DNA of 64,000 nt, taken from NCBI GenBank assembly GCA_028023455.1, contig JAQFVV010012395.1:372001-436000 (forward strand), given 5' to 3'. The DNA comes from Epiperipatus broadwayi. Its lineage: Eukaryota > Onychophora > Udeonychophora > Euonychophora > Peripatidae. Both the position numbers and the translations under genes were made by a program. The notes beneath the pieces are model-generated. The model searched no databases. It worked only from the letters and a program-made list of their open reading frames with translations, and had not been told where the DNA came from. This document shows positions 20,554-31,657 of the stretch, in pieces (position 1 is the first letter of the stretch; each line of letters starts with the position of its first letter).

Positions 20554-21330
20554 TTACCCATAATTTGCTCTATTCCATTTCCACAACATAATCTTTGTCA
20601 ACTCTATAACCTTCATATCTAAATCCCCCTTATCTTTTCCCAAACCCAGCATAAAAACCAATAATTCACTTTCTGTATAATCACTCTTTTCATATTTATT
20701 TTTCCACAACTTCAGTATATGTACCCTTTCTGTTTTCAAACATTTACATTCAATTAACAAATGCCTAATATTTTCTATTCCTTCCTTACATAATTTACAA
20801 AATAAATCACCCATATTTTTCCATTTACATGTATATTCTTTTGTAGCTAAAGATCCCGTTCGAGCCTTAAACAATAAACTACTTTCCTCACTATTATCAT
20901 ATATTAACTCACACCTAATATTCTGTTTATTTCTATATATATTTAAACTCTTTTTACTCTCCATACTATTTCTTCATCTCTCTAACTCCCTAGTCTTTAT
21001 TAATAAATTTATTCTTTTATCCCATTCCTTACTACTATAACACTCAATAATCCTCTTAACACAATCATCCCATCTTTTGTACAAATATATTGATATAAAT
21101 TCTTTATCCAAATCTTTTGCATACCGCATTACCTTTCTCACCCATTTTGTTACCTGCCCTTTACTCATAACCCAATTAAATACTATTTTAGCTATTCTTT
21201 TATTATCCATAAACTGCAATCTAACAAACATTTTCATTTTACTTTTTGCATCTCTCATATGAAAACTTGACCATCCCATTTCTCCTTGAATTGCTTTTGT
21301 CATTTCAATTATTGCCCCCCAGTGTTTTAT
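20554..21330 (-). pseudogene. Non-LTR retrotransposon C-terminal domain (minus strand)
   Basis: Two frames, 21330-20974 and 20964-20554, make one protein with a frameshift near 20970. Recognisable pieces are ELERWRN-like RELER*RNSM, then KSLNIYRNKQNIRCELIYDN, SSLLFKARTGSLATKEY and a Cys-His motif CKLCKEGIENIRHLLIEC. This is the zinc-knuckle-like C-terminal segment that follows the reverse transcriptase in Jockey/CR1-type LINEs (pattern SRGS-x-LL-x-EAR-x-G-x-LRT...C-x-x-C-x-x-x-x-E-T-x-x-H-x-x-x-x-C). Long frames with few lesions make it one of the younger TE remnants here. It is 5'-truncated near 21330. Confidence 0.65.
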
Positions 21331-21999
21331 TATATTTAATGTGAATCATTATATTTTGATATTGCAAGCGTTGTGTAGATATCTCATTACAATATACTAG
21401 CAACAGTTTTTGGGGGTAAGCAAATGAAAATCAAGCAGGCTGTTAATTTTTTACAATGTATGAATGTATTTACTTCATTATGTTATCCAAGAAGTAATAT
21501 TCCATTAAGGCATTCTGATATATATTTCGATTTGACAAAAAATGGGTCAATATTATATTTTTGATTTATTAATATTAGATCATTTTCTCCAATTAATATA
21601 AATCAAGTTTAATATCCCTTACAATTTATATTCCTATAATTCAGAAGTAGACAATCCTTTCAATATAAACCAACTCAAACCTATTTGATGTAGAAGAGGG
21701 TTGAAATTTTTAGGGATTTAAAATAAAGAATGCAAAATAATATAAAATTCTTTAGTTTAGTATTTAAACAATTGAATTTTTATCAAAAAACTACATGCAC
21801 AGTCATAACTGGAATCATGTCATCATGGAATAGAAATTTTATTCATAGATATAAGTGACGTGTATTTTTATGACACATTTAAAAAATAAAAATGAACAAG
21901 TACATTCTATCAAAACAATTTTATTGTATATATTTTGAAAACGTATGCAGACTGGATTATAGATTTCCAAGGATAGGAGGTTATCTATTCCTGCTATAG
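21331..21999. other. A+T-rich spacer, nothing recognised
   Basis: No recognised feature was found between the two LINE remnants. Confidence 0.45.
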
Positions 22000-23750
22000 T
22001 TGAAAAATATATTGTTCTGTAATGGAATTCAAGAAAAACTGATTAGAATTAGTAGTACCTTGAATAAAATATCAATAGAAATTCTCCACAGAGTCCATTT
22101 CTCAAAGATATTGAAAGCAATTCCTTCCAGATTGGAACAAAAGTTGTACTGTGGCCAATATTTGTCTATGAAAGATTTGGAAATCATTAGAAATGAAAAG
22201 GAAACTATGCAAAAACAAAAGCTTGCTAAAAGGCCTAGTCACTTTTTTATAATCTTGGTGATTATAAAAGTATCTCTGAAAAAATTACTACCATTACTAC
22301 TATTGAGATTGCCAATCTTATCTATCAGACTTCTAAACTAATGATTAATAGAACAAAAAAAAAGCAATATAACAGAATTGCAAACTTCTCTTTAACAACA
22401 TTTCTCAAATTATCAATCTAATAAAGCCAGTAGATATTGTGAATTTGTTCTTGATTGTTTTAAATCAGGAAAGTTCCCAAGAGTAGAAATAATATTTCTT
22501 CAGTTTCTAAAAAATATAAGATTTAAAGCAAAGTTGTGATTGGAAAATCTATTTGATAACATTATTCATATAGCAGTCTTAAAATCATATAAACAAATAA
22601 TTTTTTTTTTGCTAAATATCATTATGTGTTCTCTGGAATCTCTTGAAAGAATAATAATAATTTTGTCAATAAGTGATAGCCATCTATCTAAAGAACAGTT
22701 TGGATTTAGGGAAGCTGCTATGAACAATTTATATCTTTAACAACTTTTGCTGAAAAAGATTTCAAAATATATTAAAAACTAATGCCACCATTATTGATTT
22801 AACTTCAGCATATGATTCTGTTTGGAAAAATAATCTTCTAAATTTCAAAAATCCTAAAATTATGTAAACCAGTAATTTATATGGCAAAATGCTCATGAAT
22901 AAAAAAATCCAATTAATGCTGAAAATTCACCTACATCAATGACATTACTTTGATTTCATAAAAAAAAAAATTCCTTGCCACAAATAGAAGTCTCCCAGTA
23001 AAAATATAAGATGTCTGGAAATTTTTTTTTCAGAGATTGGCATCTTATTTCTAATCCATCTTGTAATTTGAATACAATCTTTAGCAAAAAAAAAAAAAAA
23101 AATCCTGCCTCATGCTATTTAGAAGTAACCACGAATTATAGCTTAATTTAGTTTCCTTATTTATCCAATATTAAAATAATTTCTATGAATAGCCTCTTTG
23201 GAACACTGGCTGCCAATTTTTGTGATGAGACTAGAATTTTATGGACAGCTTTCTTAGCACTACAATATTTTTCAAAAGATGAATAGTGTACTCCTGTTTG
23301 GAGAAATATGTCCACATCAAACTTTTAAATACTCATTTAAATATTACCATGAGAAATATTACTGTCACACTCATGTCTATTCACTTGCTGTGGCTTCTGG
23401 TTCTTTCATGTTCCCCCTTCAGATATCAAGAATTATCTTGCAGAAAATGTATAAAAAGCTATTATGTAAATCAGATTTAATAATAACTCAAGAATATATT
23501 TTCACCATCTAAAATTTGTCTCAAATCAAGATCCTTTTCTGGATGTTCAATCAGTAATCTTTCTAAACAACTGAAGAATTAAAAAAATAGGCTTATGAGA
23601 TTTTAAACATTGTTTTTTTTTTCAGATCCACCAATTAAAGCCAAGTCTCATTAATAAATTCAGAATGAGTAATGGTCATTGTACTCACCTGCCTGCCACA
23701 GGTCTATGTAGTTGTACAACTAAAACAATGAACCACATATTTAATAATAA
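22000..23750 (+). pseudogene. Degenerate LINE reverse transcriptase
   Basis: Pieces in several frames follow the order of a Jockey/CR1-type polymerase. About 22450 is DCFKSGKFPR (thumb-proximal, 'G-x-x-P-x-x-W'). At 22625-22740 come ESLERIIII and LSKEQFGFRE (RT motif with Q-x-G-F-R). At 22795-22850 is a degenerate D-x-S-x-A-Y-D-S-V-W. At 23285-23420 are CTPVWRN and LLMSTHLLWLLVLS-like text (YCxPVW region). At 23635-23745 is a SLINKFRMSNGHC...TMNHIFN C-terminal region. The catalytic YADD was not found intact. Many stops and frameshifts show an old dead copy, different in frame quality from the LINE at 20554-21330. Confidence 0.6.
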
Positions 23751-24398
23751 TCAAGTTTATGGCTACAGTTATAGAATGTGAAGAACTTAATAAAACCATT
23801 AGGGAATCTATGCAATTTCTTGATTTGGATCTCAACTGGAGTTTTTATTACATTTTGTTATTAATAGGCTAAACAAATAAATTTCGGTGAATTTGAACCT
23901 GAAGTTAGATAACTGTGAAACTTGGATAATTTCATCATTTGTTTTAAGAATTCAAAACTATTTCGAAAATAATACATACAAATATACGGATATATTTTCG
24001 CATGTTTAAATTTGTTTCAACGATTGTAAATTTGTTTTTATTCTACATTCAATATATATCCCAATAATACACGTAAGTATATCATGCTACTTTAGTTTCA
24101 TTCAAGTAGCTATAAAATCATACAAATGCAGGGCATTTGTATATGCAACTATTTAATTATTATATCAGAAACATGAATTTACTGAACATTCAAAATATTA
24201 ATTATATGCTATACATAATAAAATAAAACAAAGACAATTCAAAAGCATTTAATGCTTTAAATTAACTAATAAAAACATGTTTTAAATTTTTAACAAAACC
24301 TGGAATTAAAAAACCCCCTGCAAAACAACAATTCAATTACATAAAATCATTAAAAGGAAAAAAATCTACCCCCCTCCCTCCCGAAATTGAAATATTAT
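23751..24398. other. Spacer downstream of MRPS10
   Basis: A+T-rich, with no recognised gene. It should contain the 3' UTR and polyadenylation site of the minus-strand MRPS10; several TTTATT (AATAAA on the minus strand) occur but none can be singled out. Confidence 0.4.
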
Positions 24399-24884
24399 TC
24401 ATAAAAAGGATTCTACGAGTTCCGTTTTAGAAGTTTTCATTGCAATTCCTTCTGGAAGATTTCTTTGAATATATTCTAAAAATGTTTCCAATGTTGACCC
24501 TGTCAAATGTTTAAATTGAATAACTCTAAAATGTGTTCGGGTTTCATATTGATTCATATGCTTTTTATGAACAAATACAGAACGAAGAAGAGTATAACGA
24601 GTTATATCTCTGGGGGGAGTCCATTTTTTACCAATGGTGATATTCAATTCCTTCGCAGCCATTTCTAGGAAACTTTCGTAGCTTTTTAACACAGCTGGAT
24701 CATGTCCTTTTACTTCAATTTCTAGTTTTTTGTATAATTTATCCGGCTCACTGTCCGTAGAATAATTACATTCGAGTTGTTTATTAATAAGAGTAACACT
24801 AGGTGCAGTATTTATTAATAGCAGTTTTCCAAAGTTATATATTTTGAAAGCACGACTCATATTAAAATTTGCCAAGAGAGTCAT
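24399..24884 (-). CDS. MRPS10: Mitochondrial small ribosomal subunit protein uS10m
   Basis: The protein is a component of the mitoribosome small subunit (head region), homologous to bacterial S10. The 161-codon frame is uninterrupted. Residues 1-45 look like a mitochondrial presequence ([16 protein letters not shown]), with a second possible start at Met9. The conserved domain starts near residue 50 ([21 protein letters not shown]) and includes the family landmarks [39 protein letters not shown] and the EG-x-AMK end. Human MRPS10 is longer (about 200 residues), mainly at the N-terminus. The whole domain is in one exon, which could mean intron loss or a processed copy, but the frame is intact and the gene has a plausible shared promoter with FDFT1. 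I treat it as a functional gene. Confidence 0.93.
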   Translation of the reverse strand: MTLLANFNMSRAFKIYNFGKLLLINTAPSVTLINKQLECNYSTDSEPDKLYKKLEIEVKGHDPAVLKSYESFLEMAAKELNITIGKKWTPPRDITRYTLLRSVFVHKKHMNQYETRTHFRVIQFKHLTGSTLETFLEYIQRNLPEGIAMKTSKTELVESFL

Positions 24885-25556
24885 TTTTATTAATAATCAA
24901 TTACAAAGTTTATCTCTAACTATAATTTTAACTTAGGAATCATAGCACCTATAAGAACAGCATTTAAAATAAAGTTGGCGCAGATATAACTCTCAAAAAT
25001 ACTTAACTTTTTTTTTTTTGAGATATTGACAAGAAACAAACAAACGATAAATATCTACTTAGCGAGTTCAAATTATATTGAAAAAATACATTTGTAGCTA
25101 ATCTGAATTCTAATTACCAAGAATTATAAAATAGTATTCAACTATATAGAATAATGGCTATCATAAACTTAAAACTAAAATTCGAAGTGGATGAAACTAT
25201 CGCTTAGTTTCGCCAATTATCAGCTGCGAATCTAATTTTTTTAATTAATACGAATTAAATGCATTGTTTTCAATAAAATAAAACACAGCCAATTATTAAC
25301 AACCTTAAGATAAAAAAATTTATATAATAGATAGCTATAGAAAAATCACTATGGATCAACATGACTCCCGCCTGTTACAAATTCATTTGTCTATTGGTTC
25401 ACATTTATCTGCTGTTGTACTTGACAACCAATTATATAATCAAAAAAATGTTTTGAATGCATACTTATTGCAGACGATGCTTTGCAGAAGATATTAAATA
25501 AAGCAGTCTAGTGTCGTGTTTCTACTAAACAAAAGCATTTGTATATTTGTGATAAA
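24885..25556. promoter_or_regulatory. Putative bidirectional promoter, MRPS10 / FDFT1
   Basis: The 672-bp gap separates two divergent start codons. It holds CCAAT pentamers at 25213-25217, 25289-25293 and 25428-25432, and one on the opposite strand (ATTGG, 25393-25397). Multiple CCAAT boxes in both orientations are a known hallmark of NF-Y-driven bidirectional and sterol-pathway promoters; I infer that role here. No clear TATA box can be assigned in such A+T-rich sequence. Confidence 0.5.
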
Positions 25557-25646
25557 ATGGAGTTTCTTCAATCTATGGGTCATCCTGACGAATTATTAGC
25601 TTTAATGAAATTTAAATTTTGCTATGATAATGGTAAAAGCAAAGTG
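25557..25646 (+). CDS. FDFT1: Squalene synthase, first coding exon (partial gene)
   Basis: Squalene synthase (farnesyl-diphosphate farnesyltransferase) joins two farnesyl diphosphates into squalene on the ER membrane, the first committed step of sterol synthesis. ATG 25557 opens 30 codons reading MEFLQSMGHPDELLALMKFK and then FCYDNGKSKV, matching the start of animal FDFT1 (MEF-x-x-x-[LM]GHP-[DE]-E-x-x-x-L-[VM]-[RK]-F-[RK]), with the basic GKSKV just before the junction. A consensus donor GTAAGT (25647-25652) follows in phase 0, where vertebrate exon 1 also ends. Later exons with the DTVEDD and catalytic aspartate motifs were not found in the window, so intron 1 may exceed 38 kb. Alternatively this is an exon left behind, but an intact exon with a perfect donor speaks for a live gene. 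Confidence 0.82.
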
Positions 25647-25857
25647 GTAAGTAGTAGCGTACTGTTCTTTTTCTGAATGACATTATCATTTTTACATCCT
25701 TGAGAGTTGTTTGGATATCCTTTGAATGTTACATATAACTTCCCAATACCAAAAGTTTTCATTAGCTAAATAGTATTTCCCCCCTCATGATTAATCTATA
25801 CATTTTGTTTTGTATATTTGGCATAGACTGAGTGTTAAGAGTTATATATTAATAGTT
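25647..25857 (+). other. Start of presumed FDFT1 intron 1
   Basis: It begins with GTAAGT and contains no recognised feature. If FDFT1 is intact, all plus-strand sequence to the right of this point may be intronic. Confidence 0.5.
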
Positions 25858-26304
25858 TAGAGCCCCAAGGTAAAATCCGGCTTTGCTGGATACGACTATC
25901 TCGTTCTTTCTCGCTTCATAAAGCCGAAGAATGAAAGTTTAGTTTTTAAAACCTAAAGAGTAGAGGACGGAATATATTATTGCATGTAATGTAAAATAAA
26001 TATTAAAACTCATAATTTTGGGGAATACTATTAAATTAAATTTGAAAGGAAAATAAATAAAATCTTTATTTGGAATAATTTTTTTTTCAAATGTCATAGC
26101 ATCGTCCCGGCCGATGCTATGACATTTGAAAAAAAAAAAAAAAGGTAATCTATTTATGCTCGAATACTAAAAATGTTATTTTTGTTGAATATTAAAAATA
26201 ATTGTTATTTTGAGTATAATTAAATCTAGATTGATTTTTTTTAATGTTATAATCATTAAGTTTTTACTTTGGACTGGCCTTGCAGAAAACTTCTTGGGGC
26301 TCTA
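25858..26304. mobile_element. Short inverted-repeat element (MITE-like)
   Basis: GAGCCCCAAG (25860-25869) and CTTGGGGCTC (26293-26302) are perfect inverted ends, each flanked by TA, so a 443-bp Tc1/mariner-type MITE is one reading. The left end also resembles an inverted hAT terminus (GAGCCCCAAGG followed by ATCCGGC), like that at 27100, so it may instead be composed of hAT ends. No coding capacity. Confidence 0.45.
26079..26137. repeat. Perfect 26-bp hairpin with 7-base loop
   Basis: The arm CAAATGTCATAGCATCG with its preceding T-run (26079-26104) pairs without mismatch to 26112-26137. The loop is TCCCGGC. It is central in the inverted-repeat element at 25858-26304. The T-run/A-run base extends the cruciform. 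Confidence 0.85.
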
Positions 26305-26371
26305 AAAATTTTTTTTCAAAGATAAAAATAATATTAAAAAAAAGAAGGTATATTGCTTCATATGTGTTTAT

Positions 26372-27020
26372 TTAAACATAATTTCTCTTGGCCATATCAT
26401 TAATTATATTAGAAAAATAATAATTTTTAGCAATTTCCTCCACAATACTTAATACTGTAATAGCTAGTGCGTTTAAGCGTTCTTCGCAAATAGTTAAATG
26501 AAGATAATTCTTTATTAATTTTAATTTGCTAAAAGTCTGATCTTGTCATAGTAACGTAAAGCAATCCAATTTTTTAATGCAGTTATAACATTTAGAAAAA
26601 GTTAATTAAAGTTTAACATATATATTGTAATATGTAAAGCGTAATTTAAATTTTTTCGTTCGAGATCAATTCCCTGAATAAAACAATTTCCTGTTTATAT
26701 CTGTTATGCGATTTTACAAATTTCTTGAGTTATTTTATAATTCATTTTCTAATGTTTTTATATTGGTGATTAATTTGAAACTAGAAATAATATTAGATAT
26801 ATTTTTGAATCTCTATGTGCATTTTTGAATCCTATTTACACAATATTGGTGTCAACCATAATGTTGAAAAAAAATAATTCTTTTACCGGGTCATGTACCT
26901 TTTTTTCCCCTCTTAGTTCGGAAAATAAAGGATTTCTTTTGCCAATTCGTTTGTCTGGAAAGTTCTCAGAAATTTTAATGTTCCGTGCTATCGTTTTTGC
27001 TTCGTTTAAAAGGTGTTAAA
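26372..27020 (-). pseudogene. hAT transposase remnant
   Basis: On the minus strand, fragments run in the order of an hAT transposase of the type annotated as zinc-finger MYM / TTF-domain proteins. They begin near 27000 with GRTNWQKKSF-like text (ELSRQTNWQKKSFIFRTKR), pass a KNISNIISSFKLITNIKTLE segment, and end with FSKLKLIKNYLHLTICEERL and NALAI...LSIVEEIAKN before TAA at 26374-26372. The last block is the conserved C-terminal dimerisation region (FSKLKLIK-x-YLRSTM-x-x-ERL-x-x-LA-x-LSIE-x-EIA). Several internal stops and at least one frameshift show it is dead. Its own ends could not be paired with confidence. Confidence 0.65.
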
Positions 27021-27096
27021 TTTTAATCTTAAATTTTGTTTTTAATTTTATTTACTAAATTAAAAACAGTTAATTTTTGACAATATTGTAAACCAT

Positions 27097-27170
27097 ACAG
27101 GCAGTGCCGGATTTAAATTTGATGAGCCCTAAGCTATATAAAGCCCTGAGACCCACTCGTTCTAAATTAC
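27097..27170 (+). mobile_element. hAT-like terminus
   Basis: CAGTGCCGGATTTAAATTTG followed by GAGCCCTAAGC resembles the left end of many hAT elements. No matching right end was found, so it is an orphan terminus or the end of the transposase remnant to its left. Confidence 0.4.
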
Positions 27171-27179
27171 ACCAGCTAA

Positions 27180-27295
27180 TCTAAGAAAAACTTAAAAATT
27201 TATATATATAGGTAAGAAAAACTTAAAAAAATATATAAAATTTATATATATAGGTAAGAAAAACTTAAATATATATATAGGTAAGAAAATATATT
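27180..27295 (+). repeat. Short tandem repeat (AAGAAAAACTTAAA / TATATATAGGT)
   Basis: Three to four units of AAGAAAAACTTAAA plus an A/T dinucleotide run and TATATATAGGT, each ~30-45 bp. Confidence 0.75.
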
Positions 27296-27710
27296 GTCGT
27301 TTAATTTTTATTAAAAGAAATAATGAATGTATTTGCAAAATCATAGAAATTAAATAATCCTCTAAAAGGCTTTTTGTTTCAATTATGTCTGAAATAATTG
27401 CAAAAAAAAAAAATTGTGCTAGCTTGTCACTTCCAAAAAAAAAGAAAGAAATGTTAGACATTTTAAAAACGTCATATAATATATTAGTGGTGGACTGTAA
27501 CACTCAGAGAAAATTTCAAATAGTTCTTGCCCCGAAAAAGTGTGCCCATCTTGATTTAGATATTTCGTATATAACTGCCAAAATTTTTCTATTTCTCCAC
27601 TTGCTTCTTTTAATATATCAATAATAATTTAATAATTTCTCTGAGCTTTTTCTTTTCACTGATTTAATGGCATGTCTCTCTTTTTTCATTTAAAATGTTC
27701 TTCTATTTAG
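27296..27710. other. A+T-rich spacer, possible transposase debris
   Basis: The minus strand has a few dozen codons loosely reminiscent of hAT transposase (for example EKFWQLYTKYL), not enough to call. Otherwise nothing recognised. Confidence 0.3.
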
Positions 27711-27819
27711 AAAATGAAATAATTAATATATAGGGTATATGAGCATAGACTTTCACTCTCCACTCCATCTCATAACACTGATACACTTGAACACATATAT
27801 GTTGAAAAGATAAATAATC

Positions 27820-27863
27820 ACCAATATATGTATTTCATGCTAAACCAGCAATCATCAGTTGGT
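27820..27863 (-). ncRNA. Hammerhead ribozyme-like core (most complete copy in this element)
   Basis: Minus strand: helix I ACCAA (27863-27859) pairs with TTGGT (27824-27820). CTGATGA is 27858-27852. Helix II TGCT/AGCA has loop GGTTT and a T-T apposition at its base. GAAA is 27836-27833. Helix III ATA/TAT has a two-base loop. The cleavage-site base is A (27825), giving a TA site, allowed by the NUH rule. All invariant core bases are present. Confidence 0.6.
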
Positions 27864-28607
27864 CCAGATTATCATCTCTACACATATATGCTATAAGTGC
27901 TCAGATATATATTAAGATAGCCAATCTTCATACTTTAATGGACAGGCTTCAATCTACTCCACACTTCAACTCTTCAACCGTCCATCCAATTGAAAAATCT
28001 GATGCTGTAATGCTCAAAGGCCACCCTAAGGCTGAGATTCTTGTCACACCCACGTTGACCTAAAGTCAATCTGACCCCTCATGTACAGGACGTAATCCAT
28101 TAATACATATATAAGGAATGGGCAGACATCTCTACTATGTAATAATTGAAACACTGGCTTATTATATACCTGTGTCTATATATGTAATATATAGGGTATA
28201 TGAGCACAGACTTTCACGCAACCCATCACTTTCCACTCCATCTCATAACACTGATACACTTGAACACATATAGGTTGAAAAGATAAATAATCACTAGTAT
28301 TGGTGATTATTTATCTTTTCAACATATATGAAACTTTCACGCAATCCATCACTCTCCACTCCCTATCATAACACTGATACACTTGAACACATATATGTTG
28401 AAAAGATAAATAATCACCAGAGTAGTGCGTGAAAGCTTGTACTCATATACCCTATATATTGCATTACATCAGATTTTCAATTGGATGGACAGTTGAAGAG
28501 TTGGAGTGTGGAGTAGATTGAAACCTGTCCATTAAAGTATGAAGATTGGCTAATCTTAATATATATCTGAGCACTTATAGCATATATGTGTAGAGATGAT
28601 AATCTGG

Positions 28608-28651
28608 ACCAACCGATGATTGCTGGTTTAACAGGAAATACATATATTGGT
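28608..28651 (+). ncRNA. Hammerhead-like core with U4-to-C change
   Basis: Same layout as the copy at 27820 (ACCAA ... TTGGT helix I, GAAA at 28635-28638), but the first box reads CCGATGA and helix II is damaged (TTTAACAG). It is expected to be inactive. Confidence 0.5.
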
Positions 28652-29073
28652 GATTATTTATCTTTTCAACATATATGTGTTAAAGTGTATCAGTGATATG
28701 AGATGGAGTGGAGAGTGGTGGGTTGTGTGAAAGTCTATGCTCATATACCCTATATATTACATATATAGACACAGGTATATAATAAGCCTGTGTTTCAGTT
28801 ATTACATAGTAGAGATGTCTGCCCATCCCTTATATATGTTTTAATGGAAATATGTCCTGTATATGAGGGGTCAGATTGACTTTAGGTCAACATAGGTGTG
28901 ACAAGAATCTCGGCCTCAGGGTGGCCTTGGAGCATTACGTCATCAGATTTTCAATTGGATGGACAGTAGAAGAGTTGGAGTAGATTGAAGCCTGCCCATT
29001 AAAGTATGATGATTGGCTATCTTAATATATATCTGAGCACTTATAGCATATATGTGTAGAAATGATAATCTGG

Positions 29074-29117
29074 ACTAACTGATGATTGCTGGTTTAGCAT
29101 GAAATACCATTATTGGT
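29074..29117 (+). ncRNA. Hammerhead-like core, intact boxes
   Basis: CTGATGA (29079-29085) and GAAA (29101-29104) are intact, and helix II TGCT/AGCA is kept. Helix I is ACTAA/TTGGT, still five pairs because C-to-T turns a C-G into a T-G wobble. Helix III is weaker than in the 27820 copy. Confidence 0.55.
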
Positions 29118-29282
29118 GATTATTTATCTTTTCAACATATGTGTGTTCAAGTATATCAATGTTATGAGATAGAGTGGAGAGTGGTAGGTTGTGTGAAAAT
29201 CTGTGTTCATATATCCTATATATTACATATATAAACACAGGCATATAATAAGCCTGTGTTTTAGTTATAAAATGTAATAATT

Positions 29283-30540
29283 GTAGAAAATACTTGGGTT
29301 TTATTGTTCTTTATTACTATATACTTCTTTATAGAACTTTTCCATACATTTCATGATGTCAATTTTTAGTAATAGCTCTATCTTTTGTTTTTATTGCAGA
29401 AATAATTTTTATTCCAATAACAAAATATTTTATTATTTTGAGACTTTTTTACCTTTTATGACTTTCGTTTCCAATTCACAATTATATTTTCTTATATCAA
29501 GTTTTTTTTTTTTGCATCATTTTACAAAGCTGTAGATATTCATTTTTTTTTTACCATATCATTTAAAAAACGAATCGTGATCCTTTTTTTTTCTTCATAC
29601 ATTCTCATGTCTCTATAGAAAATTTATTGGTAATTTGTTTTTGTAGTAGCTAGCAGTTCTCAGTAAAGTAATACTTAGCTAACTGATTTCAGTCAAATTT
29701 AAATCATTATCAAAGTCTTTTCTGTTAATATTTTAAAGCAACTTATAAGTTCTAATTTAAATTCATTAAAATGTTTCTGAAGATTAGGAATATCCATTGT
29801 TAATACTGATTTTCTTTAATACTTTTTGAATTTTTGTTTGATTTTGCATTAACACATTTTATTGTGTCACTAATTTATAATTTTTTCTTGTGTGGTCTTT
29901 ATTAAAGTCATTAAATTTTGAATCAAAATATAATCCATTTTATTGTACCTTCATTTGGGTGCTTTCATGTCATTTGCATTTAACATTTTTCTTTAAAAAA
30001 AAATGTATAGAATTTTTTTGTAAACTCCAACCAAATTTACCAACAGCAGTTTCATTTTTCAATTGTTTATTAATTTTAGCATTAAAATCTCACATAATTT
30101 TAAAATATTGCTTAGTTTGATCAAAAACATATTGTTAATTCATATAAAAACCCTTTACTTGTTCAGAATGAAAACTTGTTGGGGTATAAACATGAATTAT
30201 CTGCATTTAATATCTTTCACACAGTTGAATATGTTGAATAAATTGAGTATGTGGGTGTAAATAATATTTGAGTATATTAAAACATTGAACAGTTATCAGG
30301 GAGTAAAAATGTATCTGATCAATATTAAAGATAAAGGGAATGAAATGAAGTTGCAACTTGTCAAATATTAAGATTTTTGTTAATTAAATTTTCCATTACC
30401 AAGTAGAGATAAGAGGATTAAATACATCAATTTTTCATTAACAATAAATCATTATTTTCATGATAAAATTTATTATATAAGTTTAATTATATATTGAAGT
30501 AGAAATTTTTTTCTAATTAAAAAATAAGGTTGTTGTGTAC
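29283..30540. other. A+T-rich spacer, nothing recognised
   Basis: T-rich, with no supported gene or bounded repeat. Confidence 0.45.
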
Positions 30541-31200
30541 TTTGTCTAATGTGGTCACTTGATGGCATTGTTTCTCTGCAAAAGCACAAAAATATGCTGT
30601 TTACGAGGCCTAAGTTAAACCTATAGAACAGTTCTGTTCATATTAGTCATTAGCAGGCCTAGCTGGCATTGCACACAAATGTTACAGCCCGCTGATGTGC
30701 TTGGCATCACTATGGAATTAGCGCACACTTCACAGGTCACTACCGTATGATGTGAGGGTGTATGGAAATCAACTGGCCATAAGTGTTTTAATGTGCATGC
30801 AAAATAACAATCTTAAAACTTACTTGACATACTAATAATTGTAAGCCTGTTGCCAGGTTTCCCTACACATCTTGGAAGGTGAAAAAAATTGCAAAAGGGT
30901 AGGTCCCAGAACCATTCCGCATAAGTCATACAAAAATGCATGTTTGCGAGAGATCTATGAGAGTAGTTTTTAGCAAACCATCGTTTCCGCCTCCCCTTGC
31001 ACGTGCACCAGCACTATGCTGAAAGGTTTGGGTTTGCTCATACGAGTGCATGTATTGGCTGATCCTTCGGATCTGCAAACCATCCTACCCCCCCCACCGC
31101 ATATTTCAGCACTATGTGCTGAAAGCTTGATTTGTATAATATAATTTATAAAATAATGTTGGGTCATAAAGTTTTTAAAAATTGTCGGAGAACAGAAAGC
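30541..31200. other. Less A+T-rich block, unidentified
   Basis: Composition rises visibly in G+C. CAGCACTATG(T)GCTGAAAG occurs twice (about 31009 and 31108), and a short C-run lies at 31087. No coding potential or terminal repeats were recognised. It could be an unrecognised element or a regulatory island. Confidence 0.35.
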
Positions 31201-31657
31201 AAAAAATTATCGGACCGATAACATTACATTTCATTATTTTTTCAAGCAACAACATCATCGAGCAGACACATTGAAGAAAGTGCACAAGAACCAAAAATAA
31301 TATCCTAAAAGCATGTTTAGTATAATAAATAGAATTATTACAAGTAATATACTACTTCAAAAATAGATATAAACTTAATTTAATTGAATGTAATGCTGTA
31401 TTTTTTAAAAAATATTTAAGTTAAATATAAACATTGTTATTATGTAATTAATTTATTTATCTTTTAAATGTGGAATGATGCTTTGACAAGAATCATAGAA
31501 TATGGTTTAAATGTAAGAAAAATTTCAAGATTTATATATATTGTTGATAAATTGATATTGTAATTGAATTATTTAGTTTTGTCCAATATACAGAAATACA
31601 TAATTGTAAATTTTGACTCTAGTTAAGCAAAGGTAATAGATTAAAAATGGTTAATAT
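31201..31657. other. A+T-rich spacer
   Basis: Nothing recognised. Confidence 0.45.

Larger units (their letters stand above)
27711..29282. mobile_element. 1.54-kb nested inverted element with hammerhead cores
   Basis: The element spans 27725-29268. Flanks AAAATGAAATAATT (27711-27724) and AAAATGTAATAATT (29269-29282) differ at one of 14 bases and are read as a target duplication. The left half (27725-28300) is minus-oriented; a central hairpin (28276-28325, TTGAAAAGATAAATAATCAC with its complement) and a short extra copy (to 28440) join it to a plus-oriented right half holding two tandem units. GATTTTCAATTGGATGGACA recurs at ~28472 and ~28945, giving a ~470-bp unit. Landmarks such as ATAGGGTATATGAGCA, CCAATATATG and GAGGGGTCAGATTGAC occur in each unit. 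There is no protein frame. Tandem hammerhead-bearing units are the hallmark of retrozymes and PLE terminal repeats. Confidence 0.7.
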
